64,000 nt of DNA, taken from assembly GCF_002162355.1 (NCBI RefSeq), contig NZ_CP021434.1, positions 4,022,001-4,086,000 on the forward strand, in the 5' to 3' direction. Of the stretch, positions 34,137 through 47,100 are shown one piece after another. Numbering within the stretch: the first letter of the stretch is position 1; each line of letters starts with the position of its first letter. The notes below the pieces were generated by a model. The model had not been told where the DNA came from. It saw only the letters and a program-made list of their open reading frames with translations, and made no database searches. This DNA is from Tumebacillus avium. GTDB lineage: Bacteria > Bacillota > Bacilli > Tumebacillales > Tumebacillaceae. The position numbers and the translations under genes are program-made.

Positions 34137-35033
34137 ATGAAAGCAAGAGATGTGTTGATGCTGGTGGTGCTTGCCGCGCTGTGGGGCGCGTCGTTTTTGT
34201 TTATGCGAGTGGGCGCTCCGGCGCTGGGGCCGGTCGTGTTGATCGAACTGCGCGTGCTGCTGGCCGGGCTGGCGCTGCTCGCCATCGCGGTTTTTGTGAA
34301 GCATCGGGTACAGGTGCTGCATAAATGGAAAAGTTACCTCGTGCTTGGCGCGGTCAATGCGGCCGTTCCGTTTACGCTGATCGCCACGGCGGAGCTGCAG
34401 CTGTCGGCGTCGCTGGCGGCGATTTTGAATGCCACCACGCCGCTGTTTACCGCCTTGGTGTCGTTCGTCTGGGTGCGGGAGTCTCTGACGCTGAAAAAGC
34501 TGGCCGGGCTGCTCCTTGGCATTTTTGGCGTGGCGGTGCTGGTCGGCTGGGACGCAGAGAGTGGTGTCCAAGGGCTGTTGCTGCCAGCCGGGTGTTCGCT
34601 GTTGGCGGCGCTGTTTTACGGGATGGCCGGCGTGTTTTCGGCCCGGCACTTTAAAGGCGAAACGTCGATGGACATGGCGATCGGGCAACAGCTGGCTGCC
34701 GCCTTGCTGTTGCTGCCGTTTGCGGCGGTGACGCTGCCGGAGCGCATTCCGACGCTGGAAGTGACGTTGTCGGTGCTGGCCTTGGCGATTTTCTGCACGG
34801 CGCTGGCCTATTTGCTGTATTTTGCGCTGATCCAGAACGTGGGGGCGGTCAAAACGCTGAGCGTGACGTTCCTCGTCCCGGTGTTTGGCATTTTGTGGGG
34901 CGCGATTTTTCTGCACGAAGCAGTGACGATCGGCACGGCAGGCGGGCTCTTGTTGATTTTACTGAGCATCGCGCTGGTGATGAATTTGCGGTTTAAATTG
35001 AAAAGTAGCTTACTAAAAATTTCAAAGAAATGA
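34137..35033 (+). CDS. EamA-family (DMT) transporter
   Basis: A 298-residue membrane protein with ten predicted helices in two repeated five-helix halves, as in the drug/metabolite transporter superfamily. ALWGASFLFMRVGAP at the start and LNATTPLFTALVSFVWVRE near residue 100 are typical EamA stretches. The ATG at 34137 has GGAGG 8 nt upstream; a GTG 15 bp earlier lies inside that site. It ends 76 bp before NRPS 2 with no terminator between them, so it may share transcription with it and export its product. That role is inferred. Confidence 0.88.
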   Translation: MKARDVLMLVVLAALWGASFLFMRVGAPALGPVVLIELRVLLAGLALLAIAVFVKHRVQVLHKWKSYLVLGAVNAAVPFTLIATAELQLSASLAAILNATTPLFTALVSFVWVRESLTLKKLAGLLLGIFGVAVLVGWDAESGVQGLLLPAGCSLLAALFYGMAGVFSARHFKGETSMDMAIGQQLAAALLLLPFAAVTLPERIPTLEVTLSVLALAIFCTALAYLLYFALIQNVGAVKTLSVTFLVPVFGILWGAIFLHEAVTIGTAGGLLLILLSIALVMNLRFKLKSSLLKISKK

Positions 35034-35035
35034 TG

Positions 35036-35064
35036 TTGTTCTCCCTGCGAATTTTTATTAAAAT
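35036..35064 (+). promoter_or_regulatory. Candidate sigma-A promoter of NRPS 2
   Basis: TTGTTC (35036-35041) and TAAAAT (35059-35064) are separated by 17 nt. The predicted start near 35071 would leave a 40-nt leader before the ATG at 35110. Confidence 0.55.
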
Positions 35065-35109
35065 GGTTAAATGAATTCCATGAATTTTATGTCGCAGGGA
35101 GTGTTCAGG

Positions 35110-38100
35110 ATGATAACAACGATCGATCGCGGTGCCCAGCAGTGGTTTGAAGATCAGGCGGCGAAGCGGCCCGATGCAATTGCGGTTGTGTTTGAAGATC
35201 GACAGGTTACATACGCGGAACTGAACGGCCTGGCCAACAGGATTGCGCGCTATCTGCGCAAGCTGGGGGTCGGGCCGGATGTGTTGACGGGCATCTGCGC
35301 CGAGCGCTCCGTGGAGATGGTGGCAGGACTCCTTGGCATTTTGAAAGCGGGCGGGGCGTATGTGCCGCTCGACCCGTCGTATCCGGCAGACCGTCTGCGC
35401 TACATGCTGGAAGACTCTGCGGTTCAGGTACTGGTGACACAGGCGCATCTGGCCGACTCGCTGCCTGTATGCGCGGCAGAGGTCGTCTGTCTGGACGGCG
35501 ACGTGCAGGGAGCGGAGATCGCGTTGGAAAGTGCGGAAGATCTGCAGATCAGCGTAAGCGCAGACGATCTGGCCTATGTGATCTACACTTCCGGGTCGAC
35601 CGGACGCCCCAAAGGGGTGATGCTGAACCATCGTGGGATGTGCAACATGATTCCGGCGACGGCGAAGCTGTTCGATGTGCGCGAAGACAGCCGGATGCTG
35701 CAGTTTGCTTCGTTTAGCTTCGATGCGGCGACCAATGAGATCTTCACCGTGTTGTCTGCCGGCGGGACGCTGTGCCTGGCGCGCAAGAACGCGTTGATGC
35801 CGGGGCCGGGCCTCATCGGACTGCTGCGGGATTTGGAGATCACCAATGTGACCTTGCCGCCGTCTGTGCTCGCCATGCTGCCTGACGAGTTTCCGCAGTT
35901 GCGCTCGGTCGTGTCGGCAGGAGAACACTGCCCGCTGGAAACGGCGTCGCGCTGGGCGCGGGGGCGGCGTTTCGTCAATGCGTACGGCCCGACGGAAGCG
36001 ACGGTGTGCGCATCGGCCGCCGTCTATCTCGGTGAATGCACAAAAGTCACGATCGGGCAGGCAATTGAAAATGCGGAGCTGTTCGTGTTGGACGAACAGA
36101 TGCGGCCGGTCGCAGTCGGCAAGGAAGGCGAACTGCACATCGGCGGGCTGGGGCTGGCCCGCGGGTATTTGCATCGCCCGGAGCTGACGGAGGAGAAATT
36201 CGTGCCGCATCCGTATTCGGAAGACTCTGAACAGCGTTTGTATAAAACGGGAGATCTGGTGCGCCCGTTGGAAGACGGGACGCTGGAGTTCTTAGGTCGG
36301 ATCGACCAGCAGGTGAAGCTCAGAGGCTTTCGGATTGAGCTGGGTGAGATCGAAGAAGTGCTGATCGGGCATGAGCAGTTGCGGGAAGCGGTGCTGCTCG
36401 CCCGCGAGGATGTGCCGGGGGATAAGAAACTGGTGGCGTATGTGGTGCCGCATGCGGGTCAGGAGCGTCCGCAGGCGGCAGAGCTGCGCCGTTATCTGCA
36501 GGACAAGCTGCCCGACTTTATGGTGCCGTCCTCCTTTGTTGTGCTCGATGGGTTTCCCTTGACGCCAAACGGCAAGGTGGATCGCCGGGCCTTGCCTGCG
36601 CCCGATGCGCGGCGCGGGGAGCTGGCGGCGGAGTTCGTGTTGCCGCGCACGCCGCTGGAAGAGTCGCTGGCGGAGATCTGGCAGGATGTGCTGGGGCTGG
36701 CCGGCCTTGGCGTACACGATCCCTTTTTGGAGCTGGGCGGCCATTCGCTGCAGGCGGTGCAGATTTTGGCGCGGGTTCGGGAGCAGTTGGGTCTGGAGGT
36801 CGGGCTGCATCAGCTGTTTGCGTCGCCGACGATTGCCCTTTTGGCCGCTGAGTTGGAGCAGATACGTCTCGCAGGCAAAGGCGTGCAGAACGGCACGATC
36901 CCGCGTGTGCCGCGCACGGAGGAGATCCCCGTTTCGTTTGCGCAGGAACGGGTGTGGTTCGTCACCAAGATGAATCCGGACAACCGGGCGTATGCGGCGC
37001 AGGCGATGATGCGTTTTCATGGGAATCTGCGCTGTGATGTGCTGGAACGGGCGTTGACGGCGGTGGTGGAGCGGCATGAGATGTTCCGCACGACGTTCCA
37101 CGAAGCAGATGGACGGCCCCTGCAGCGCATTCATCCCCCGTTTGACGTGACTGTGCCGCTGGTGAGTCTGCTTGCGGTGGAGGAAGCGGAGCGGGAGAGT
37201 CGGTTGGCGCAGCTGATGCAAGAGGAGATGGCGCGTCCGTTTGAGATGACGGAGCTGCCTTTGGTGCGCTGGACGCTGTATCAGGTCGGGGCGGACGAGC
37301 ATGTTTTGCTGCATATTGAACACCACATGGTGCATGACGGCTGGTCGTACAACGTGTTTTTGCGGGAGTTTACCGCGCTGTACAACGCCTTTTGCAACGG
37401 GGAAGCTTCGCCGCTTGCAGAGATGCCGGTGCAGTTCGCCGATTTTGCCCATTGGCAGCGGTCGTGGGTGCAGAGCGAACAGGCGGAGGAGCAAGTCCTT
37501 TATTGGAAGCAAAAGCTGGCCGGGTGCCAGCCCGTGCTGGAACTGCCGAGTGACCGTCCGCGTCCTGCAGTGCCGAGCCATCGCGGCGGCGCGGTGCGGG
37601 TGGATCTGCCGGCCGGGTTGTGCGAAGAGCTGACCGCGATGGGGCGGCAGGAAGGCGTGACGCTGTATGTGACGCTGCTGGCGGCGTTTAATGTGCTCCT
37701 GTACCGCTATACGGGGCAGCAGGATCTGCTGGTGGGGTCGGCGGTAGCGAATCGCCGCCTGCGCGATACGGAAGGCCTGATCGGGATGATCGTCAACAAC
37801 GTGGTGTTGCGCACGCAGTTGGGCGGAGAGGTGCCGTTTCGGGAACTGCTGGGCACGGTGCGCGACATGGCGTATGAGGCGTTTGCCCATGAGGATCTGC
37901 CGTTTGACAAGCTGGTCGAAAGGGTCAACCCGGTGCGGGACGTCAGCCGCAATCCGCTGATTCAAGTGATGTTTTCGTTCCATGACTCGCCGCTGCCGAA
38001 ATTGGAGTTACTGGATGTAACGGTCAAAGTCAAAGAAGCGTTAAACAATGGGTCGGCAAAGTTCGATCTGAATGTGGTCGGACTTCCTCATTTGGAAGAT

Positions 38101-41100
38101 CGGCTTAGCGAGTCTGCCGATGTTGCGGGCAAAGGCGGGTTGACGCTGATCTGGGAGTATAGCTCCGATTTGTTTGAGGAGTCGACAATTCATCGGATGG
38201 TCGGGCATTATCAGACTCTGCTGGCGAGTGTTGTCGCCGAGCCGGATGTACCGCTTGCGAAAGTGCGGATGATGGAGGAGTGGGAAGCGGAGCAAATTCT
38301 GACTGTGTGGAATCGGACGGAAGTTGAGGGCGTGCCGGAGTTGCCGCTGCATGCGTTGTTTGAGGCGCAGGCGGAACGGACGCCGGATGCGGTCGCAGTT
38401 GTGTATCAGGAAGACTGCTTGACCTACCGGGAGCTTAACGAGCGTGCGAACCGCTTGGCCCGCCGTTTGCTAACGCTTGGGGTGACGGCGGAGATGCCGG
38501 TTGGCTTGTGCGTAGATCGTTCGCCGCAGATGGTCGTCGGTCTGCTTGGCATTTTAAAAGCAGGCGGCGCGTATGTACCGATGGACCCGGAGTATCCGCA
38601 GGAGCGACTGGCGTTTATGGTGGAAGATGCGGGGATGCCGGTGGTGGTGACGGAGAAGAAGCATGCCGCATGGCTGTCCTCTGCCCAAATCCTCTGTTTA
38701 GACGAGGAACTGTTGGAGCAGGAGTCGGGAGAGAATCTTGGTCTTACGGCTGCAGTCGATCAGCTAGCTTACCTCATCTACACCTCCGGCTCCACAGGCA
38801 CGCCAAAAGGGGTGCAGATCGAGCATCGGAATGTGGTGAACTTCCTGCACAGCATGCAACAGGAGCCGGGTCTGCAAGCGGACGATGTTCTGCTGGCCGT
38901 GACTTCGCTGTCGTTTGATATCGCGGGGCTGGAGCTGTTCTTGCCGCTGGTGACGGGGGCAAAAGTGGTGTTGGCAGACCGGGCGACTGCAGCGGATGGG
39001 AAGAAGCTCGCCGCGCTGCTGGCCAGCGAAAGCGTGACGGTGATGCAAGCGACACCAGTCACGTGGCGTCTGCTCGTCGATGCCGGATGGAGAAGTGCCG
39101 GGCGCGTGAAGATGTTATGCGGCGGTGAAGCGTTGCCTGCCGACTTGGCACAGCGCTTGACGGAAGACGGCTCGGAGCTGTGGAACCTGTACGGGCCGAC
39201 AGAAACGACGATCTGGTCAACCTGTGCCCGTGTGGACGGAGATCGCACAGAGTGGCAGGGAGCGCCTTCGATTGGGCGTCCGATCGCAAATACGCATGTT
39301 TTTGTGCTCGACGAGCAGTTGCAGCCTGTCCCGATCGGCGTGCCGGGCGAACTGTGCATCGGCGGGGCCGGTGTAGCACGCGGATATTGGAACCGTGAAG
39401 AGCTGACGGCGGAGAAGTTTATCTCCCATGCGTTTGGCCGTCTGTATCGGACGGGCGACCGGGTGCGCTGGCTGCCGGATGGGAAGTTGCAGTATCTGGA
39501 GCGGATGGATCACCAAGTGAAACTTCGCGGTCTGCGAATTGAACTTGGCGAGATCGAGGCGCGGCTGAATCTGCATCCTCTCGTGAAAAGCGCGGCCGTG
39601 GTTGTAAAAGGCGTATCCCATGCAGACAAGCGTTTGATCGGCTATGTGGTGCCGCGCGGTGCGGAAGCTCCGACCGCTGCAGAGCTGCGAGTTTATTTGA
39701 AGGAAGGGCTGCCGGAGTATATGGTGCCGGCGACGGTGATGCTGCTCGATGCCCTGCCACTGACGCCAAATGGAAAAGTGGACCGCCGCGCCTTGCCCGA
39801 GCCGGACGCTCTGGCTGGCAAAGGCGAATACGTCGCGCCGCGCAATGCACGTGAGCGGCTGGCAGCCGATATTTTTGCACAGGTGCTGGGACGAGCGTCG
39901 GTGGGGATCACCGACAACTTCTTTGAGCTGGGCGGGCATTCGCTGCTGGCGATTGGCGTTGCGTCGAGGCTGAGCAGTGCGCTGGGCGTCGAAGTGCCGT
40001 TCCGCGCTGTGTTTGAGGAGCCGACGGTGGCCGGGTTGCTGGAAAGCCTTGCCGGGCTGGAACAACAGCCGGGTCACAAGCAGATACAGTTCCAGTTGCC
40101 GCAGATTGAGCCGGTTTTGCATGAGGAAGATGTGCCGCTGTCACTTGCCCAGCAGAGACTATGGGTGCTGGAGCAGATGTTAGCGGGAAGCGCGGCGTAT
40201 CATTTCCCGTTTGCCATGCGCCTGCAAGGTGCGCTCGATGTAAAGGCACTGGAGCAGGGCGTGCAGGAATTGGTGTCGAGGCATGAATCGCTGCGCACCA
40301 CGTTTGCCGAGCGGAACGGTCAACTGGTGCAGGTGATCGGAACACCTGAGCCAATTAAGTTGGAGGCTGTTGTTGTTTCGGAAGATGCTGTGCTGGACTT
40401 GATGCATGCAGAAGCCCGGCGTCCGTTTGATCTCCAGCACGGCCCGCTGTTCCGCGTGTCGCTATGGAAGGTGCGCGAGACCGAACATGTCCTGCTGTTG
40501 AACATGCACCACATCATTACCGATGGCTGGTCGTATGGTGTGCTGGTAAAAGAGCTGTCGGCACTATATGCAGGTGCTTCGCTTGCGCAGTTGCCTGTGC
40601 AGTACGCCGATTTTGCCGCTGCCCAGCGCCGCTGGATGCAGGGAGAGGTGCTGGAGAACCAGCTTGCCTATTGGAAACAGCAGCTCGGCGGCGAACTGCC
40701 CGTCCTGCAACTGCCAACCGATCATCCGCGCCCGGCGGTGCAGACCTATAATGGGGCATTTTGCAAAATGGAACTGCCGCGCCGTCTGTCCGAAGAGCTG
40801 CGCACGCTGAGCAGACAGCGCAGCGTAACGCTGTACATGACGCTGCTCGCCGCGTTCCAGACGCTGTTGCACCGCTATACAGGTCAGGAGGATCTGCTCG
40901 TCGGCTCCCCAATCGCCGGACGCAACCGGCCGGAAGTGGAAGGGCTGATCGGATTTTTCGTCAACACGCTGGTCATGCGCACCGATCTGGGGGGCAACCC
41001 GACGTTTGGCGAACTGCTCAGCCGCGTGCGGGAAACGGCGCTGGGGGCGTATGCGCATCAGGACGTGCCGTTTGAACGCTTGGTGGAGGAACTGCAGCCG

Positions 41101-44100
41101 GAGCGGGTGTTGAGCCATTCGCCATTGTATCAGGTCACGTTCCAACTGCTGTCCGACTGGGAGCTTCAGCTGACCGGACTGGACGTTCAACCCCTCGACG
41201 TGCAGACCGGCACGGCAAAATATGATCTGTCTGCCGCTGTCATCGAGGAAGGCGACAAACTGGTCGGGCGCTTCGATTACAACACCGATCTGTTCGACCC
41301 GCAGACGATCGAACGCATGATGGGGCATTTCTTCGTGCTGCTGGAAGGCATCGCTGCACAGCCGGACGGGCGCATCGGTGAACTGCCGTTACTGACTGCA
41401 GATGAGCGCGAAAAGGTGCTGGTCGAGTGGAATCGGACGGAGACCGCGTATCCGCGCGATGTTGCTGTCCACCAGTTGTTTGAACTGCAGGTGGAGCAGA
41501 TGCCAGATGCTGTTGCGGTGGTATACGGGGAGCAATCCTTGACGTATGCGGAGCTGAATCACCGTGCCAACCAAGTCGCGCATTCTTTGCGGGGTATCGG
41601 GGTGGTGCCCGATCAGCCTGTCGCCATTTGCGTAGAACGGTCGCCGGAGATGATCGTTGGGCTGCTGGGGATCTTGAAGGCGGGCGGGGCGTATCTGCCG
41701 CTCGACCCGGAATATCCGCAAGAGCGCCTGGCTTTTATGCTGGAAGACGCCGGGGCTGCTGTGCTGCTGACACAACAGCATTTGGCAAATAGTCTGTCAT
41801 TGCGGACGGAACATCAGATCTGTCTGGATGGGGAATGGGCGCAAATCGCACAAGAGCTCGACACCAACCTGCCTTCCGTGACAGGTTCGGAACATCTTGC
41901 CTACATCACGTACACGTCAGGCTCGACAGGGCGTCCGAAAGGCGTCTGCATTCCGCACCGCGCGGTGGCCCGGCTGGTGAAAGGCACCGATTATGCGGAA
42001 TTCTCTCCTGCTGACGTGTTCTTGCAGTTCGCGTCGATTTCGTTTGACGCCGCGACGTTTGAAATCTGGGGGAGCTTGCTGCACGGGGCGCAGTTGGTTC
42101 TGTATCCGGCAGGCAAAGCTTCGCTGCAGGAGTTGGGTCGCGTGCTGCAAGAGCATAGCGTGACAACGCTGTGGCTCACAGCCGGGCTGTTCCACCAGAT
42201 GGCCGAGGAGCAGTTGCCGCAGCTGGCATCCCTCAAACAACTGCTCGCGGGCGGCGATGTCCTGTCTGTGCCGCACGTGAAAACTCTTTTGCAAAATTTG
42301 CCCGGGGTGATGCTGATCAACGGGTACGGCCCGACGGAAAGCACGACGTTTGCCTGCTGTTATGGCATGACCGCTCCGGAGCAAGTCGGAGCTTCTGTGC
42401 CGATTGGCCGCCCGATTGCGAATACGCAGGTCTACGTGCTGGATCAGTACCTGCAGCCGGTGCCGATCGGAGTGCCCGGCGAGCTGTATATCGGCGGAGA
42501 CGGATTGGCGCGGGGGTATTTGAACCTGCCGGAAATGACGGCGGAAAAGTTTATCGAACATCCGTTCTCATCTGGTGCAGAAGCGAAGTTATACCGCACA
42601 GGCGATCAGGTGAAGTTACTGCCTGACGGGACGCTGGAGTTCCTCGGCCGTCTGGACAATCAGGTGAAGATTCGCGGGTTTCGGATTGAAGTGGGCGAAG
42701 TGGAGGCGCAACTGCTGGCGTCTGCATCCGTTCGCGAAGCTGTTGTGACTGTAAGGGAGTTTGTGCCGGGTGATAAGCGGCTGGTTGCCTTTGTGGTGCC
42801 TGCTGGCGGAGTGGATTTTGATGAACTGGCATTGCGTCAGGAGTTGAAAGGCAGACTGCCGGGGTATTTGATCCCGTCCGCTTTTGTTGTGCTTGCTGCG
42901 CTTCCTTTGACCCGCAACGGTAAAGTTGATCTGAGGGCCTTGCCGGAACCGCAGGAAGCGGTTCGAGAAGAGCTGGTGGAACCGCGCAATGGAGATGAGG
43001 CTTGGATGGCCGACCTGTTTGCCGAACTTTTAGGAGCGCAGGTTGGCATCACCGACAACTTCTTTGCGCGGGGAGGACACTCGCTGACGGCGACGAGGGT
43101 CATTTCGAGACTGCGCGGCGAGTATGGCGTGGAGTTGTCCTTGCAGGCGTTTTTTGAAGATCCGACTGTGGCAGGTTTGGTGCAGAAAGTGCAGGCACTG
43201 CACGAGAGTAAGACAGGCGACAAGGATACGGAAACGGTTGCTGTTGCCGTTGCGACTGTGGCTCAGATGGTTGTGCCGGTGCTAAGGGAAGGTGCGCTGC
43301 CTCTGTCTTTCGCACAGCGCAGACTCTGGTTCCTTGACCAGTTTGAGCCGGGCAATCCTGTGTACAACATCCCAGTTGGCTTGCGAATCACAGGGCAACT
43401 TGATATCAATGCACTGTCCCGCAGTTTGCAGGAGATCGTAACTCGGCATGAGTCCCTGCGCACGGTGTTTGCCGATGAGCTCGGGGAGCCGTCGCAGATG
43501 ATTGTGATAGCGCATGAGCCGATTTTAACGCTTGCAGAAGGCGACTTGCAGTTGCTGATCGAGGAAGAACAGCGTCACGCATTCGATCTGCAAAACGGAC
43601 CCTTGTTCCGCGCACGCCTTGTGCGGATCGGGGAGCAGGATTATGTGCTGCTGCTCAACATGCATCACATCGTGTCGGACGGCTGGTCGATCGGCGTGCT
43701 GGCGAAGGAATTGTCGGCGCTGTATTCGTCTTTGCCGCTGGAGCCCTTGTCTATCCAGTATGCCGACTTCGCCGCCTGGCAGCGGGAATGGCTGCAAGGT
43801 GATGTGTTGGACCGTCAGCTCGGCTATTGGAAACAGGAGCTCGGCGGCAAACTGCCGATCCTGCAACTGCCAGCAGACCGTCCCCGTCCGGCGGTGAGGA
43901 CGTATAAGGGAGCTGTGCATCGGTTGAAGCTGTCGGCGAAGTTGAGCAAGAGGATTCAACAGCTTTGCCAACAGGAAGGCACCACGCTTTTCATGACGCT
44001 GCTCACAGCCTTCAAAACCCTGCTTTCCCGCTACACCGGCCTGCACGACATCCTTGTCGGCTCGCCTGTCGCCGGGCGTAACCGGGCGGAGCTGGAAGGG

Positions 44101-47100
44101 CTGATCGGCTTTTTCGTCAACACGCTTGTTCTGCGCACCGATCTGTCGGGCGACCCGACGTTCCGCGAAGTGCTGGGGCGTGTGCGGGAGATGGCGTTGG
44201 CGGCGTTTGACCATCAGGATGTGCCGTTTGAGCGATTGGTCGATGAGCTGCAGCCGGAGCGCCATGCCAGCAGTTCGCCTTTGTTCCAAGTGATGTTCGT
44301 CCTGCAAAATGCGGTGACAGAGCCATGGGAACTGCAAGGCGTGGATGTGGAGCCGCTGAAGATCGATCAGCAGACGGCCAAGTTCGACCTGACGCTGACG
44401 GTGGCCGAAGACGGGGAGGAGCTTGGCGTCCATGTCGAGTACAACACCGACTTGTACGACCGCGCCACCATTGAGCGCTTCTGCGGACACTACGAGACGC
44501 TGCTTGAAGGCATCGCCGCCAACCCGGAGCAAAAGATCGCCGAACTGTCCTTGTTGACGGCAGCGGAGCGTCAGCAGGTGCTGGTGGAGTGGAATGCGAC
44601 CGAAGTGCCTTTTGCAGACGTTTGCTTGCATGAGCTGATCGAGGAGCAGGTGCAGCGCACGCCGCATGCGGTGGCGGCCGTGTATGGGGAGCAGGAGATC
44701 ACCTACGCGGAGCTGGACGTGCAGGCGAACCGATTGGCGCACCGTCTGATTACCCTTGGCGTTGGGCCGGATGTGCCGGTTGGCGTGTGCATGGAGCGGT
44801 CGCTGGAGTTGGTCGTGGCGCTGGTCGGAATTTTGAAAGCGGGCGGTGCTTATGTCCCATTGGATGCGGACGCGCCGACCGCGCGGATTCGTCAGGTGCT
44901 GGAAGATGCTCATGCGCAGGTCTGTCTCACACAGGGGCATTTGCAGGAAAAATTGCCTGTGGACGCGGCGACGTACGTGGCTCTCGACCCGGGCAGCGAC
45001 GTGCTGGACTCGTATCCTGTTTACGCGCCGCACGTGCCCGTCACGCCGGATCATCTCATCTCCATCTATTACACCTCCGGCTCCACAGGCACACCAAAAG
45101 GCGTCTGTTCCACCCACCGGGGCTGGGTCAACCGCATGCTGTGGATGCAGCGCCAGTATCAACTGCAGCCGCAGGAGACCGTTTTGCAAAAAACGACTTT
45201 GACCTTCGACGACGCCGCCTGCGAATTCTACTGGCCGCTGCTGGTTGGCGGGCGCATCGCGCTGATGGAGCCGGGGCTGCACAAAGACCCGCGTGCGATC
45301 CTCGAAGCGGCGATTCGGTATAAAGCAGCGTTTATCACCTTTGTGCCAAGCATGCTCGCGCTGTTCGTCGATGCGGTTACGCCGCAAGACCGTTTGCAGT
45401 TGCAGCATCTGCGCCATGTCGGTTCTTCGGGCGAAGCGCTGCGCTCCGATCTGGTGCGCCTGTTCCGGGAAAAAATCGGCTGTCATCTGCACAACACCTG
45501 GGGCGCTACAGAAGTGTCGATCGACTCGACGATCCACACCTGTTCCGAAGAAGATGAGCATGTCGCGGAGATCGTTTCTGTGGGGCGTCCAATTGACAAT
45601 AACAAATGTTATGTTCTCGACGAGCGATTGCAGCCTGTGCCGGTCGGCGTGGCCGGAAACTTGTATCTGGGCGGGATTGGTCTTGCTACCGGCTATTTGA
45701 ATGACCCGGAGCGCACGGCGGAAGCGTTTTTGCCGAGCCCGTTTGTTGAAGGCGAACGCTTGTACAAAACGGGGGATCGCGGCTATTTCCTTGCAGATGG
45801 CAGCATCATGTTCCTCGGCCGCCGCGATGATCAGGTCAAAGTGCGTGGGCAGCGCGTGGAGCTGGCCGAGATCGAAGCGGTGCTGGCGACTCATCCCGAT
45901 CTGCAGCAGGCGGTAGTGGCGGCGTTTAAACGCCCGGACGGCTATCTGCTTGCGGCGTATTACGTGCTGCAGGAAGGAGCCGCACAGGTGACCAGCGAGG
46001 TGCTGCGCGCCTACATGAGCGAGCGTCTGCCCGATTACATGGTGCCGTGGCGCTTTGTCGCACTCGACAGCCTGCCGACGACGGTCAGCGGCAAAGTCGA
46101 CCGCAAACAGCTCCCCGACCCGGGCGACGAGCGTCCCGAGCTGGCCGAGGCGTTTGTCGAGCCAAGCACGCAGGCGGAGCGTACGGTGGCGGCGATCTGG
46201 CAGGAGATCCTCGATGTGAAAGGGGTCGGAGTGCGCGACAACTTCTTTGAACTGGGCGGGCATTCGCTGTCCGCGACGCGCATCATCTCCCGCATCAACC
46301 GCGAGCTTGGCGTGCAGTTGCCGCTCCGTGATCTGTTCGAGTCGCCGACGGTGGCCGGACTCGCGGAAAAAGCGGCCGGAGCTGCAAGCGATGAGCAGGG
46401 GGCGATTCCCCGTTTCACGCAGCGGACGGAGTTCCCGTTGTCGCATGCCCAGCAAAGATTTTGGTTCCAATATCAATTCGACCCGGGCAACACATCGGGG
46501 GGCGTGATGAACTTGCACCTGCTGGATGGGCAGCTGGACACGGACAAACTGCTTCGCGCGTACCGTGACCTCACGAACCGCCACAGCATCATGCGCACGA
46601 AGCTGGCAGAGCGTGCCGGTGAAGGGGCGGTGCAGGTCGTGTATGCAGATGCGGAGGAGCCGATTCGTTTCGTTGATCTCACGGAGTTGCCCCCAGGAGA
46701 GCAGGTGAATCTCGTGCTGCAAATGCTGGCCGAAGAGAAAAACACGCGGTTTGACCTCACGCGCGACTTCTTCTTCCGCGCCTGCCTGCTGAAGGTAAGC
46801 GACAGTCAGCACATCTTGATCTGCAACGTTCACCCGATCGCGTATGACGGCTGGTCGATCACCGTGTTCTTAAAGGATCTGGCTGCGCTGTACCAGGAGC
46901 TGGATCTGCCTCCCGCTTTGCAATACGGGGAGTATGCGGCCTATCAACACGCGCAGTTGGCGGAACACCGGTTGGACGGGCAAAAAGCGTATTGGGAACA
47001 GCAACTTGCAGCGGATGTGGGGCCGCCTGCTCTGCCGTATGATTTTGAAACGGCGCCCTTGGACACTGTTCCGATGACCGACCGCCGTGTGACACTGGAG

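Noticed and set aside
43525..46833. An 1102-codon open frame on the minus strand
   Set aside because: It lies wholly inside NRPS 2, whose plus-strand frame has clear NRPS motifs. The reverse translation is rich in Arg/His/Gln without domains, as expected for a shadow of GC-rich codons.
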